Shown in pieces: positions 52,715 to 61,617 of a stretch of 64,000 nt of DNA. This stretch comes from Persicobacter psychrovividus. Its GTDB lineage: Bacteria; Bacteroidota; Bacteroidia; Cytophagales; Cyclobacteriaceae. The translations under genes and the position numbers were made by a program. The stretch lies in assembly GCF_036492425.1 (NCBI RefSeq), contig NZ_AP025292.1, positions 1,488,001 through 1,552,000 of the forward strand, written 5' to 3'. Each line of letters opens with the position of its first letter. Positions within the stretch are counted from its first letter, which is position 1. The notes under the pieces are model-generated. The model was given only the letters and a program-made list of their open reading frames with translations, searched no databases and was not told where the DNA came from.

Positions 52715-52779
52715 GTTTTTTTAATGTTTTGTTTTCCACGGGTAAACAACCCGAGGCTATTGAAAATGTACCTTCGGCA

Positions 52780-53030
52780 CATTAAGTTAGACGTTATTAC
52801 AAGTTTCGAATTTTTCATTCTTGGATGCTAACGCAAAAGATTACTTTGTCAGCTGTATGGATGCACCTACGTGTGTATCCAAACTTTTCCATATTTTTGA
52901 TTTGGGCAGACACATAGGTCAGCCCGTACAGCAATCAAATAAAATTTCGTGAGGTAGTTTAATGTAGTTATCGATTCCCCGCCCCCATCACTATACGTGA
53001 GACGTAATAAATTACGCCTTTACAGGATAC
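52780..53030. repeat. Dispersed intergenic repeat, copy C
   Basis: Holds the modules of copy D in inverted orientation: agctgtatggatgcacctac plus gtgtgtatccaaac (52851-52884), gggcagacacataggtcagc (part of a 22-bp perfect inverted match, 52904-52925), aaataaaatttcgtg (52937-52951), and gagacgtaataaattacgcc (52999-53018). The whole gap 52715-53087 has no gene. Confidence 0.75.
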
Positions 53031-53087
53031 CGTCTTTCCTCAAAATAATCTGTGGAAATCTGTGTAATCTGTGGATAAAATAAATAA

Positions 53088-54638
53088 TCAATACAACTCC
53101 CAATGCCCATCCAAATAATATTTATAGAGCGTCGGGTGGTGCAGGTAATTCGGTTTGATATTCTTATCATCGACCTTAAAAACAGACTTCCCGAAGGACA
53201 TCATCATTTTCATGGCATCTTGGTTGATCCAGTGCGTGGTGGAGTCGGGAAAATTAAGTTTTTCAAAGGCGCGTTTCATGTTTTGCTGTGGAATATTTTT
53301 GCTTCCCATCACCCAGCCCCATTCGCCCAAGGTTATCAGGTGGGTATGGTAGGGGAGAGTGCTGAAGCCTGCCGCCTGAAAACTTTTGTCGATGCACTTA
53401 AAGGCTTCTTCCGCATAATAGGGGCTTCCTGCCTGCGTTACCATTAGCCCGTTCGGGCGCAGGTGTTTGTAGCAAAGCTGATAAAATTCCACAGTATATA
53501 ATCGGGCAATATCGACATTTTTTGGGTCAGGCAGATCAATGATGATGCCGTCATAATAGTCCGGATGATCCGCCATAAAAGTAAAACCGTCGCCATTGAT
53601 AATTTGTACTTTTGGGTTATGGAAGGAGTCTTGATTGATCTTTCGCATGACGGGATTTTCCTTGGCAAGATGTGTCATCGCAGGGTCAAGATCTACCAAG
53701 GTGATTTTCTCCACCGACGGATATTTCAACACTTCGCGTGCCACACAACCGTCGCCTCCACCGAGGATCAAAATGTTTTTAGGTTGCTTCAATTTGGAAA
53801 GCATCGGGTGGACAATCGCCTCGTGGTAATTCACCTCGTCGAGGGTCGAAAGCTGTTGATTTCCATTCAAAAATAACCAGTAATCTCCCTTGTTTTCAGT
53901 CAGTACAATGCGCTGATAGTTGGTTTGCTGATCGAAAATCACCTGATCGGCATAGCGTTGCTGTTCGCCATAAGCGATGATGTTGGAAGCCTGCCATAGC
54001 CCCAATCCCCAAATCAAAAACATAAAAGCAGAAGCCCATTTGAGTTTTTTATACTGTACAGTTTTAAGGTGTTTGTTCAGCAATATCAATAGATAAAATG
54101 CCACGGAGAAATTGACCATTCCCAACACAAAAGGAGTGTAGGTCAATCCCAAATACGGACGCCCAACAAAGGCGAAAAATATCCCGCCCAATAAACTTCC
54201 ATAATAGTCATTTTCCATGATGTTGGAAACATTCACTTTCAGCTCTTCGAAGGCGTCATTCATGCGAATCACCAAAGGAATTTCCATACCGATCAACAGA
54301 CCGATGATCAGACTCAGACTGTATAAACTCACTGCTGTGAGCGAGGGAAATAGACTGATCCCGTAGGCCGTCAAGGAGGCGAAAGTAACCAGCAAACTCA
54401 GGATATATTCCAAGGAGATGAAGGTGGCCAACAGGTCGGTTTCAAAGCGTCGGCTGATGCGTGCGCCTAAGCCCATGGCAAAAAGCATGATCGAAACGAT
54501 CAGGGTGAACTGTACCACCGAGTCGCCCAAGAAATAGGATGCCAGCGTGGAAAGCACATACTCGGCGACAATGCCAGACAAACCAGTGGCAAAAAGGGCA
54601 ATCTTGAGACTGCGGGAAAATTTTGGATCCTTGGTCAT
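53088..54638 (-). CDS. Membrane-anchored spermidine synthase-like protein
   Basis: A protein of 516 residues from MTKDPKFSRSL (an upstream start gives 529). Residues 10-210 hold about seven membrane helices (FATGLSGIVAEYVLSTLASY; LLIGMEIPLVIRM). The C-terminal half is an aminopropyltransferase-type domain: ILILGGGDGCVAREVL, TLVDLDPAM, IINGDGFTF, and DGIIIDLPDPKN with the catalytic-type DLPDP (canonical D[SL]xDP). The membrane-fused form is common in bacteria; whether it makes spermidine or another polyamine is not known. Single gene. Confidence 0.9.
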   Translation of the reverse strand: MTKDPKFSRSLKIALFATGLSGIVAEYVLSTLASYFLGDSVVQFTLIVSIMLFAMGLGARISRRFETDLLATFISLEYILSLLVTFASLTAYGISLFPSLTAVSLYSLSLIIGLLIGMEIPLVIRMNDAFEELKVNVSNIMENDYYGSLLGGIFFAFVGRPYLGLTYTPFVLGMVNFSVAFYLLILLNKHLKTVQYKKLKWASAFMFLIWGLGLWQASNIIAYGEQQRYADQVIFDQQTNYQRIVLTENKGDYWLFLNGNQQLSTLDEVNYHEAIVHPMLSKLKQPKNILILGGGDGCVAREVLKYPSVEKITLVDLDPAMTHLAKENPVMRKINQDSFHNPKVQIINGDGFTFMADHPDYYDGIIIDLPDPKNVDIARLYTVEFYQLCYKHLRPNGLMVTQAGSPYYAEEAFKCIDKSFQAAGFSTLPYHTHLITLGEWGWVMGSKNIPQQNMKRAFEKLNFPDSTTHWINQDAMKMMMSFGKSVFKVDDKNIKPNYLHHPTLYKYYLDGHWELY

Positions 54639-54832
54639 GGATAACTTAGGGGTGAGCAAATATTGTTTATCTGCCAAAATTATGTTTTTTTATGGGAGTG
54701 CGGAAAGAATGATTCGTTATTTTGTTCATGAAATCCTATTTGCTACCAATTTTCAGTAAATAAAGAGGATTGTCTATTTTTATAGTTATATAAATGCAAT
54801 CCGCTTTTAATCTATGACTTGCATAAAATCTG

Positions 54833-54840
54833 TAAATTTG
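54833..54840 (+). promoter_or_regulatory. Candidate -7 box upstream of the acyl-CoA ligase
   Basis: TAAATTTG fits TAnnTTTG and lies 120 bases before the ATG. No TTTG box at the standard distance. Confidence 0.3.
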
Positions 54841-54960
54841 TAGTTGTTTTACTACCAGGCATTTTCCCGATTTTAACGGTTTATTTTTTTGTCATCGCCC
54901 CATCATCAATCCGTTGCCTGCCTATTAGGGCAGGAAGTTCTGACTAAGTGAAATATAAAT

Positions 54961-56763
54961 ATGAGTGAACATTTAGCAATAATGATTCGGCGCCGTGCGA
55001 AAGAGTTCGCAGGTTTAAAGGCTTATGGCTTTCAGAATGAGCAAAAACAGTGGGAGTACCGCAGCTGGGAAGAATTTGTGGAACAAATCGACACCCTCGC
55101 GGTGGGTCTGCTGGAGTTGGGTATAGCCCCAAAAACCCATATGGCAATCTTTGCTCAAAATTGCCCTGAATGGACCATTGCTGATTTTGCCATCCTTTCT
55201 ATTCGGGGGGTAGTGGTGCCAATGTTTGCTACAATTTCGGCTGAACAGGCCAAATATATTCTTGAAGATTCCGACGCCAAGGTGGTCTTTGTAGGCGGGC
55301 AGGCTCAATATGATGCGATCAAGACTTTGCGTTCGGAGGGTTTTGTTTTCCAGAAAGTCATTGTCATGGATGCTTCAGTGAAGATTGCCGAAGATGAGGT
55401 GGAGCTTTATTATGCCGATGTGATGAAACTGGGCGAAAAGGGGAATGCCCTGAAAGTTCAGCATATTTTGGCGCAGTCGAAAATGACGGACCTGGCTTCA
55501 TTGATCTATACTTCGGGCTCGTCAGGAATACCGAAAGGCGTGATGCTCGATCATGAAAACTTTGCTTTCTCCCGTCATACCCTTGATTTGCGAATTGATG
55601 TTGGCGTGGGGGATACATCTTTGGCCTTTTTGCCATTAAGCCATGTTTACGAACGCGGTTGGACTTACTATATGTTGAGCCGTGGCGTAACGAATGCTTA
55701 TCTTTCCAACCCTCGTGAGGTGATGGAAGCCTTCAAGGCCGTGAAGCCGACCCTTCTTTGTTCGGTTCCCCGCCTTTACGAAAAGATCTACTCGACGATT
55801 TACGCCAAACTCGAAGAGGCTTCCCCGCTGAAACGCAAAATCTTTCATTGGTCGGTAGGGATGGGAGAAGCGGTACTGAACCGTAAAAATGCCCAGCGCT
55901 CGGTGCCATTAACCTTAAAACTTCGTCATAAACTGGCGGAGAAATTGGTGCTGAAAAAATTGCGTGAAGTATTGGGTGGCAACATCAAATCAATCCCTTG
56001 TGGGGGAGGAAAATTGAGCCCTTCTATCCTGCGATTTTTCCATGCAGTGGGTATGCCGATCCGAAATGGCTACGGCATGACCGAAACGACGGCTTTGATT
56101 TCTTCCTTCGAAGATACAGGCATAAACTTTCAGTCGATTGGTAAGGTGATGCCAGAGATGCAGGTGAAGTTAGGTGCCAAGAATGAGATTTTGGTCAAAG
56201 CGCCGAATGTCATGAAAGGTTATTATAAAATGCCTGAGGAAACGAAGAAGGTGCTTGAGGGTGGCTGGTTACATACAGGAGATATTGGTCGATTTGATTC
56301 TCACGGTAATTTGGTGTTTGAAGAGCGCCTGAAAGATTTGATGAAAACCTCCGGTGGGAAATACATTGCTCCGCAGATGATTGAGTCCAAAATCGGAAAG
56401 GATCAGTTTATTGAGCAAATCGCCGTGATTGGTGATGAAAAGAAATACGTAACCGCTTTGATCGTTCCTGCCTATGATGTGTTGGAAGAATGGGCCAAGA
56501 AAAAGGGCGTGCAGTATAATTCGATGAAGGAGTTGATTGAAAACTCCACCGTTGCCGACTTCATGACCAAACGAATTGCCAACCTGCAATGTGGTCTGGC
56601 CAAGTTTGAAAAAATTCAAAAATTCAAACTGCTTTCCAAAGGATTCTCGCAGGAGAAAGGAGAACTGACTCCCACACTGAAAATCAAGCGGAAGGTGATT
56701 GATGAACATTTCAAAAAGGAGATTGAAGAAATGTACGATGAGCCTAATAAAAAGCGGGCATAG
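54961..56763 (+). CDS. Long-chain acyl-CoA synthetase (FAA1-like AMP-dependent ligase)
   Basis: A 600-residue adenylate-forming enzyme. The P-loop-like motif SLIYTSGSSGIPKGVML, GYGMTETTALIS, TGDIGRFDSHGNLVFEERLK and LMKTSGGKYIAPQMIESKI are present. The length and LIYTSGSSG form match eukaryotic-type long-chain ligases that are common in Bacteroidota, and differ from the FadD-type gene at 16293. Activates fatty acids for lipid use. A terminator follows within 20 bases. Confidence 0.93.
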   Translation: MSEHLAIMIRRRAKEFAGLKAYGFQNEQKQWEYRSWEEFVEQIDTLAVGLLELGIAPKTHMAIFAQNCPEWTIADFAILSIRGVVVPMFATISAEQAKYILEDSDAKVVFVGGQAQYDAIKTLRSEGFVFQKVIVMDASVKIAEDEVELYYADVMKLGEKGNALKVQHILAQSKMTDLASLIYTSGSSGIPKGVMLDHENFAFSRHTLDLRIDVGVGDTSLAFLPLSHVYERGWTYYMLSRGVTNAYLSNPREVMEAFKAVKPTLLCSVPRLYEKIYSTIYAKLEEASPLKRKIFHWSVGMGEAVLNRKNAQRSVPLTLKLRHKLAEKLVLKKLREVLGGNIKSIPCGGGKLSPSILRFFHAVGMPIRNGYGMTETTALISSFEDTGINFQSIGKVMPEMQVKLGAKNEILVKAPNVMKGYYKMPEETKKVLEGGWLHTGDIGRFDSHGNLVFEERLKDLMKTSGGKYIAPQMIESKIGKDQFIEQIAVIGDEKKYVTALIVPAYDVLEEWAKKKGVQYNSMKELIENSTVADFMTKRIANLQCGLAKFEKIQKFKLLSKGFSQEKGELTPTLKIKRKVIDEHFKKEIEEMYDEPNKKRA

Positions 56764-56782
56764 AAATTACAGGGTACAAAAA

Positions 56783-56817
56783 AACGATCGTTCAATGATG
56801 AGCGATCGTTTTTTTTA
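56783..56817 (+). terminator. Terminator of the acyl-CoA ligase gene
   Basis: aacgatcg / cgatcgtt stem with a 12-base loop, then T8. Confidence 0.88.
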
Positions 56818-56870
56818 TATTCAGAATCTACGGTAGGGGTTGTTTTACAACCATAATCCGGTATTATACC

Positions 56871-57160
56871 ACGAAATTTTATTTGGTCACTGTATGGGCT
56901 GACCCAATGTCATTAAGTTAAGGATTTTGGGCTGACTCATGTGTAAATTTGAAATGCATGTAAAGGCATAATTCATTATGTCTCACGTAACAATTTGAAT
57001 TAATCCAAGGGAAATCAGCGTTGTGTTAGACGTTAAAAATAACGTCTCTACAGGATAAGGCGCTTAACTTAATGACATTGTGGGCTGACCTATGTGTCTG
57101 CCCGAATCATTATAAATTTTGGGTGGTTTGGATACACACGTAAATGCATCCGTACAGCTC
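56871..57160. repeat. Dispersed intergenic repeat, copy D (most complete)
   Basis: A 290-bp repeat with a perfect 16-bp inverted pair, atgtcattaagttaag (56907-56922) and cttaacttaatgacat (57063-57078), 140 bases apart. An inner hairpin pairs agacgtt and aacgtct (57028-57047). The modules at 57082-57103 and 57128-57160 match copy C inverted. The gap 56764-57223 has no ORF I can support. Confidence 0.78.
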
Positions 57161-57179
57161 ACGAAATAATATTTTTCAT

Positions 57180-57209
57180 ACTATCACGAGAGCGGACTCT
57201 CGCGATAGT
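57180..57209. terminator. Hairpin at the end of the LtaS-like gene
   Basis: A 12-base stem, ctatcacgagag / ctctcgcgatag, with a four-base loop. T-rich bases follow on the plus side only, so it may act for plus-strand transcription or as a stable 3' end of the minus-strand gene. Confidence 0.5.
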
Positions 57210-57223
57210 TTTCAAAAGCTTTA

Positions 57224-59110
57224 TTATCTTTTCAAATAATCATCCAACAGGTATTCTGTATAAGCCTTGGCATGTTTGATGGTTTGCGCCTTTATTTTTG
57301 GATCGTTTGAGCGCTGATATGTTACCGTATCCTCCTTGATATTGTAAATCAGATAGTCGTTTGGTGTTGCCCATCCAATGTTCTCGATAGAGGAGAAGTA
57401 AGCATATTCTGGTGTGTATGGATTGAAAACGTTCTTACTGAAAGGGAAATTGTCGGTATGAATATCCAGCTGTTTCAGCAATGAAGTGGTCACATCAATC
57501 TGAGAAACGACCTTGTCAATTTTCTTTCCTTTGAACTCTTTTTTCAAAGGTTCACCATAAATAATAAACGGGATCAGGCGGTTTTCATAAGAATCCAGTG
57601 GCCATTCACGTGGCGACTTGCGGGAGTGATCCGCCATAAAAACAAAGATGGTGTTTTTATACCACGGTTTTTGCTGTGCTTTGGTCAGGAATTCCCCAAT
57701 GCGGTGATCGGTATAGTTTGCGCCGTCCAGCAAACCGTTTTCACTTCTGCCCACATGGAAGGTCTTAAAGCTTTTCTGATCAAAAGGCGAGTGCGTACTG
57801 ATGGTCAGGAACATATTATAAAAGGGCTTTTTGAGCTTGAAAGTGTCCATGTCTGCCAACCAGCGGTCAAAATAAACCTCCTCATGGTAGCCGAGGCTTC
57901 CTTTCGGGATGTCTGTTTTAATATCGGGTTCATCCACAATCCTGTCCCATTTACGGGTAAACATCCATGCTTTTACATTCACATAGGATAGTTGTCCGCC
58001 ATAGTAAGCCGAGGCATAGTAACCGTTTTCCTGTAAATTATTGGTGATCGATGGCAGGTGCTGATGCTTGCTCAGCTGCCCAACAATCGAAGTATGTGGC
58101 TGCGCAGGGTAGCCCGATTGCGTTCCACTGATCCCCTGATCGGTACGGGTTGCCGAACTGATGCAGTTGGTGAACAGCAAACCATTGTCGATCAAAGTAT
58201 CCAGAACAGGGGTAACATCTTTATAGCCGCCCAGCTGTTCCACCAAATCAGCAGAGAAACTCTCCATCAGTACAAACACAATATTTGGTCTTTTCTGATT
58301 GAAAATATGGACAGTCGTGTCTTTTTTTACCGTCAGCAGAGAATCCACAATAGCGTTCGCCTCCTTGCGGGGCATATAGTGCGCAAAAGGATTTGTTGTT
58401 GAATTATGCTTGTTGTTGTCCAGGCTTTGCAGGAAGTTCCATGGGCCGTTCACCGTTGCCGTATTGACAATCGGGAACTTACTGAAGTAAACATCCGACT
58501 GCGAAATTGGAATACTTTCGGTCAAACTGCCTCGGAACGCCCAAACGATTCCTACGGCGGTGATCACAAAATAGACAAAGGCCATCAGCCAGTGCGTTCG
58601 CCCAACTTTTGCGGGGCGTACCACAATGTAGCGATACAGGAAGAAGCCCACCACACACAAAAATGTGGCGTAGGCCATTGTTTGAAAAAACAAGGCAGAA
58701 CCGGTAGAGTCTACAATAATTCCCGGCGATTTAATGTAATCCACCACGCGGTAATTCAATCGGGTTTGCCACTCATCAAAAACAGGCAATTCCATCGCCA
58801 TCATCATCGCAATAATGAAGGTGAAAAGCCCATTGAAGAAATGAACCACTTTTTTACCGATTCTTTCCCCCCCGAAAAGGTTCATCAGCAGGGTGATAAT
58901 AACAGGTAATGCCATCAAATAGCCTGAAGCCGACCGATCCAGCGGCAAGGCCTGCCAAAAGCTTTTGAAAATTTCACTATTGGGAACGGTTTCAAAAAGG
59001 TGCCGATTATGAAATATGAAAATAATGCGTGTGAAGGCGAAAAACCCCAGCCAATAAAAGTATTGCTGAAGCGTAAATATTATATTTGATCTTGAGAGGG
59101 ATTTGAACAT
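57224..59110 (-). CDS. LtaS/MdoB-like sulfatase-fold membrane phosphotransferase
   Basis: A 628-residue protein with about five N-terminal helices (to residue 180), then an extracytoplasmic alkaline-phosphatase-fold domain. The metal-binding start is NIVFVLMESFSADL, followed by the nucleophile Thr region SATRTDQGISG, then HSPFD and VFMADHSRKSP. Such enzymes move phosphoglycerol or phosphoethanolamine onto surface glycans or lipids. In a Gram-negative bacterium the likely acceptor is a glycan or lipid A; specificity is unknown. Single gene. Confidence 0.9.
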   Translation of the reverse strand: MFKSLSRSNIIFTLQQYFYWLGFFAFTRIIFIFHNRHLFETVPNSEIFKSFWQALPLDRSASGYLMALPVIITLLMNLFGGERIGKKVVHFFNGLFTFIIAMMMAMELPVFDEWQTRLNYRVVDYIKSPGIIVDSTGSALFFQTMAYATFLCVVGFFLYRYIVVRPAKVGRTHWLMAFVYFVITAVGIVWAFRGSLTESIPISQSDVYFSKFPIVNTATVNGPWNFLQSLDNNKHNSTTNPFAHYMPRKEANAIVDSLLTVKKDTTVHIFNQKRPNIVFVLMESFSADLVEQLGGYKDVTPVLDTLIDNGLLFTNCISSATRTDQGISGTQSGYPAQPHTSIVGQLSKHQHLPSITNNLQENGYYASAYYGGQLSYVNVKAWMFTRKWDRIVDEPDIKTDIPKGSLGYHEEVYFDRWLADMDTFKLKKPFYNMFLTISTHSPFDQKSFKTFHVGRSENGLLDGANYTDHRIGEFLTKAQQKPWYKNTIFVFMADHSRKSPREWPLDSYENRLIPFIIYGEPLKKEFKGKKIDKVVSQIDVTTSLLKQLDIHTDNFPFSKNVFNPYTPEYAYFSSIENIGWATPNDYLIYNIKEDTVTYQRSNDPKIKAQTIKHAKAYTEYLLDDYLKR

Positions 59111-59287
59111 AGGAAGTTTTTTTGCAGATTATATCATTTTTTTGTTCAGGCAAAAGGAACTATCGCAAATATTAAGCCTATTTTTGAATTTTTATAATAT
59201 TCTATACAGAATCAAGATCGAAATAATTAGTTACTGAATTTTTTACTTGTTTTAACGATTTATTCCCGCCAATCAGCAGGAAATCGT

Positions 59288-59295
59288 TATATTTG
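59288..59295 (+). promoter_or_regulatory. Candidate -7 box of the transketolase gene
   Basis: TATATTTG, a full TAnnTTTG match, 29 bases before the ATG; no clear -33 box. Confidence 0.4.
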
Positions 59296-59324
59296 CCGAC
59301 AATTTCAACACGTTACAACTTCTG

Positions 59325-61349
59325 ATGAATAACGAAATTTTAAATCGTGCCGCGGATAATATCCGTATCCTTTCTGCTGCAATGGTAGAACAAGCAAAGT
59401 CTGGTCACCCTGGTGGTGCTATGGGCGGCGCTGACTTTATCAACTTGCTTTATACTGAGTTTATGAACTACGACCCGAAAGATCCTCGTTGGATCAACCG
59501 CGATCGTTTCTTCATGGATCCAGGACACATGTCACCTATGTTGTATTCTCAGCTTCACCTATTGGGGCATTACAACATGGAAGATTTGAAAAACTTCCGC
59601 CAGTGGGGAAGCCCAACGCCAGGTCACCCAGAGGTAGATTTGGACCGTGGAGTGGAAAACACTTCAGGGCCATTGGGTCAGGGACACACCATGGCGATTG
59701 GTGCAGCTATTGCGGAACGCTTTTTGGTGGCTCGCTTCGGTGAGTGGATGGCACACAAAACTTATGCTTTCATCTCTGATGGAGGTATTCAAGAGGAAAT
59801 CTCTCAGGGAGCAGGTCGTATCGCAGGTCACTTGGGCTTGGGTAACTTGATCATGTTCTATGATGCAAATGATATTCAATTGTCAACAGAAGTGGATGAA
59901 GTAACTTCTGAAGATGTTGAAGCAAAATACAAAGCTTGGGGATGGCATGTAGTTACTGTTGAAGGTAACAATGTGGCTGTTCTTCGTGATGCCATGAAAG
60001 CAGCGCAAGAAGAAACAGGCAAACCTTCATTGATCATCGGTAAGACGATCATGGGTAAAGGTGCTGTTACTGAAGCAGGCGAAAACTTCGAGCGTAAAGT
60101 TTCTACTCACGGTCAGCCTTTGGGTGCTGCGGGTGCTTCTTTGGCGAAAACTGTAGAGAACTTGGGTGGTGATGCTGCCAATCCTTTCGCAGTATTCGAA
60201 GATGTCGCTAAATTCTATGCGGAAGTTTTGGAGGAAAAAGCGGATTACGCTTCTACCAAAAAAGCAGAGCAAGCGGAGTGGGCGAAAGCTTATCCTGAAT
60301 TGGCGGCCAAATTGGAGACATTCTTCTCAGGCGAAGCATCAAAAATCGACTGGGCATCTATCGAGCAAAAGCAAGGTGTGGCTACACGTGCAGCTTCAGC
60401 GACTGTATTGGGTCACTTGGCTGAGAACGTGGAGAACATGATCGTTTCTTCTGCCGATTTGTCTAACTCGGATAAAACAGACGGTTTCTTGAAGAAAACA
60501 CACGCTTTGGCGAAAGGTGATTTCACCGGTGCTTTCTTGCAAGCAGGTGTTTGTGAATTTACTATGGCAGTTATCGCTAACGGTATCGCCCTTCACGGTG
60601 GGGTACAGGTTGCGGTTGCGACATTCTTCGTATTCTCTGATTACATGAAGCCAGCTTTCCGTTTGTCGGCATTGATGGGCTTGCCAGTAAAATATATCTG
60701 GACGCACGACGCCTTCCGCGTAGGTGAGGACGGACCAACGCACCAGCCAATTGAGCAGGAAGCGCAAATCCGTTTGATGGAGAAATTGAAAAACCACCAC
60801 GGCGACATGTCTTTGTTGGCTTTGCGTCCTGCAGATGCAGACGAGGCAACGGTTGCTTGGAAAATGGCAATGGAGAACGTGAAAACGCCAACGGCTTTGA
60901 TCTTCTCTCGTCAGAACATTACTTCACACATGAACTACGAACAGGCTTTGGGTGCTGAGCGTGGTGCTTATGTCGTGAAAGCTGAGGCACAGCCAGACGT
61001 AATCTTGGTTGCTTCAGGTTCTGAGGTAGCTACTTTGATGGAAGGTGCAACTACTTTGGAAGCACAAGGATTGAAAGTTCGCGTGGTTTCTGCTCCTTCA
61101 GAAGGTTTGTTCCGTGCGCAGGACAAAGCTTATCAGCAAGAAGTATTGCCAACAGAAGTTCCTACTTTCGGTATGACGGCAGGTTTGCCTGTAACGTTGG
61201 AAGGTTTGGTAGGTCCATTCGGTCGCGTATTCGGTTTGGATCATTTCGGGTACTCAGCACCAGCAGGTGTTTTGGATCAGAAATTCGGTTTCACTGGCGA
61301 AAATGTAGTGAAGCAGGTAACCGCTTATTTGGAAGATTTCAAAAAATAA
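59325..61349 (+). CDS. tkt: Transketolase
   Basis: A 674-residue thiamine diphosphate enzyme of the pentose phosphate pathway. Visible are KSGHPGGAMGGADFINLL, ENTSGPLGQGHTMAIGAAI, the ThDP motif that starts with GDG-like DGGIQEEISQGAGRIAGHL (SDGG instead of GDG), and WTHDAFRVGEDGPTHQPIEQ. All transketolase regions are in one chain. Its codon use looks more biased to G/C third bases and to GGT/GCT than its neighbours, consistent with high expression. Terminator 28 bases later. Confidence 0.95.
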   Translation: MNNEILNRAADNIRILSAAMVEQAKSGHPGGAMGGADFINLLYTEFMNYDPKDPRWINRDRFFMDPGHMSPMLYSQLHLLGHYNMEDLKNFRQWGSPTPGHPEVDLDRGVENTSGPLGQGHTMAIGAAIAERFLVARFGEWMAHKTYAFISDGGIQEEISQGAGRIAGHLGLGNLIMFYDANDIQLSTEVDEVTSEDVEAKYKAWGWHVVTVEGNNVAVLRDAMKAAQEETGKPSLIIGKTIMGKGAVTEAGENFERKVSTHGQPLGAAGASLAKTVENLGGDAANPFAVFEDVAKFYAEVLEEKADYASTKKAEQAEWAKAYPELAAKLETFFSGEASKIDWASIEQKQGVATRAASATVLGHLAENVENMIVSSADLSNSDKTDGFLKKTHALAKGDFTGAFLQAGVCEFTMAVIANGIALHGGVQVAVATFFVFSDYMKPAFRLSALMGLPVKYIWTHDAFRVGEDGPTHQPIEQEAQIRLMEKLKNHHGDMSLLALRPADADEATVAWKMAMENVKTPTALIFSRQNITSHMNYEQALGAERGAYVVKAEAQPDVILVASGSEVATLMEGATTLEAQGLKVRVVSAPSEGLFRAQDKAYQQEVLPTEVPTFGMTAGLPVTLEGLVGPFGRVFGLDHFGYSAPAGVLDQKFGFTGENVVKQVTAYLEDFKK

Positions 61350-61376
61350 TTTAAAGCCCTGAGCTTTATAAATTCA

Positions 61377-61414
61377 AAAGCCTCCATGAATTTTCATGGA
61401 GGCTTTTTTTTTAT
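61377..61414 (+). terminator. Terminator of transketolase
   Basis: aaaagcctccatgaa pairs with ttcatggaggctttt, then T9. Strongest hairpin in the window. Confidence 0.95.
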
Positions 61415-61617
61415 TCCTATTCATCGCCCCCGCCAATGCAGCTCTGTTGCACTGCGAGTATTTAGTATTGCCTGCCTCGCAATGATTCACAGGAATAATT
61501 GAGCTGTATCCGTCGATATGGACCTATTAATTGGTGATTATTTTTTTGTTCATTGGTGGGTGAAAATGGAGGGCAAGGTATTTGCTGTTCAATTAATATA
61601 AAATTTGAGTTATATAT

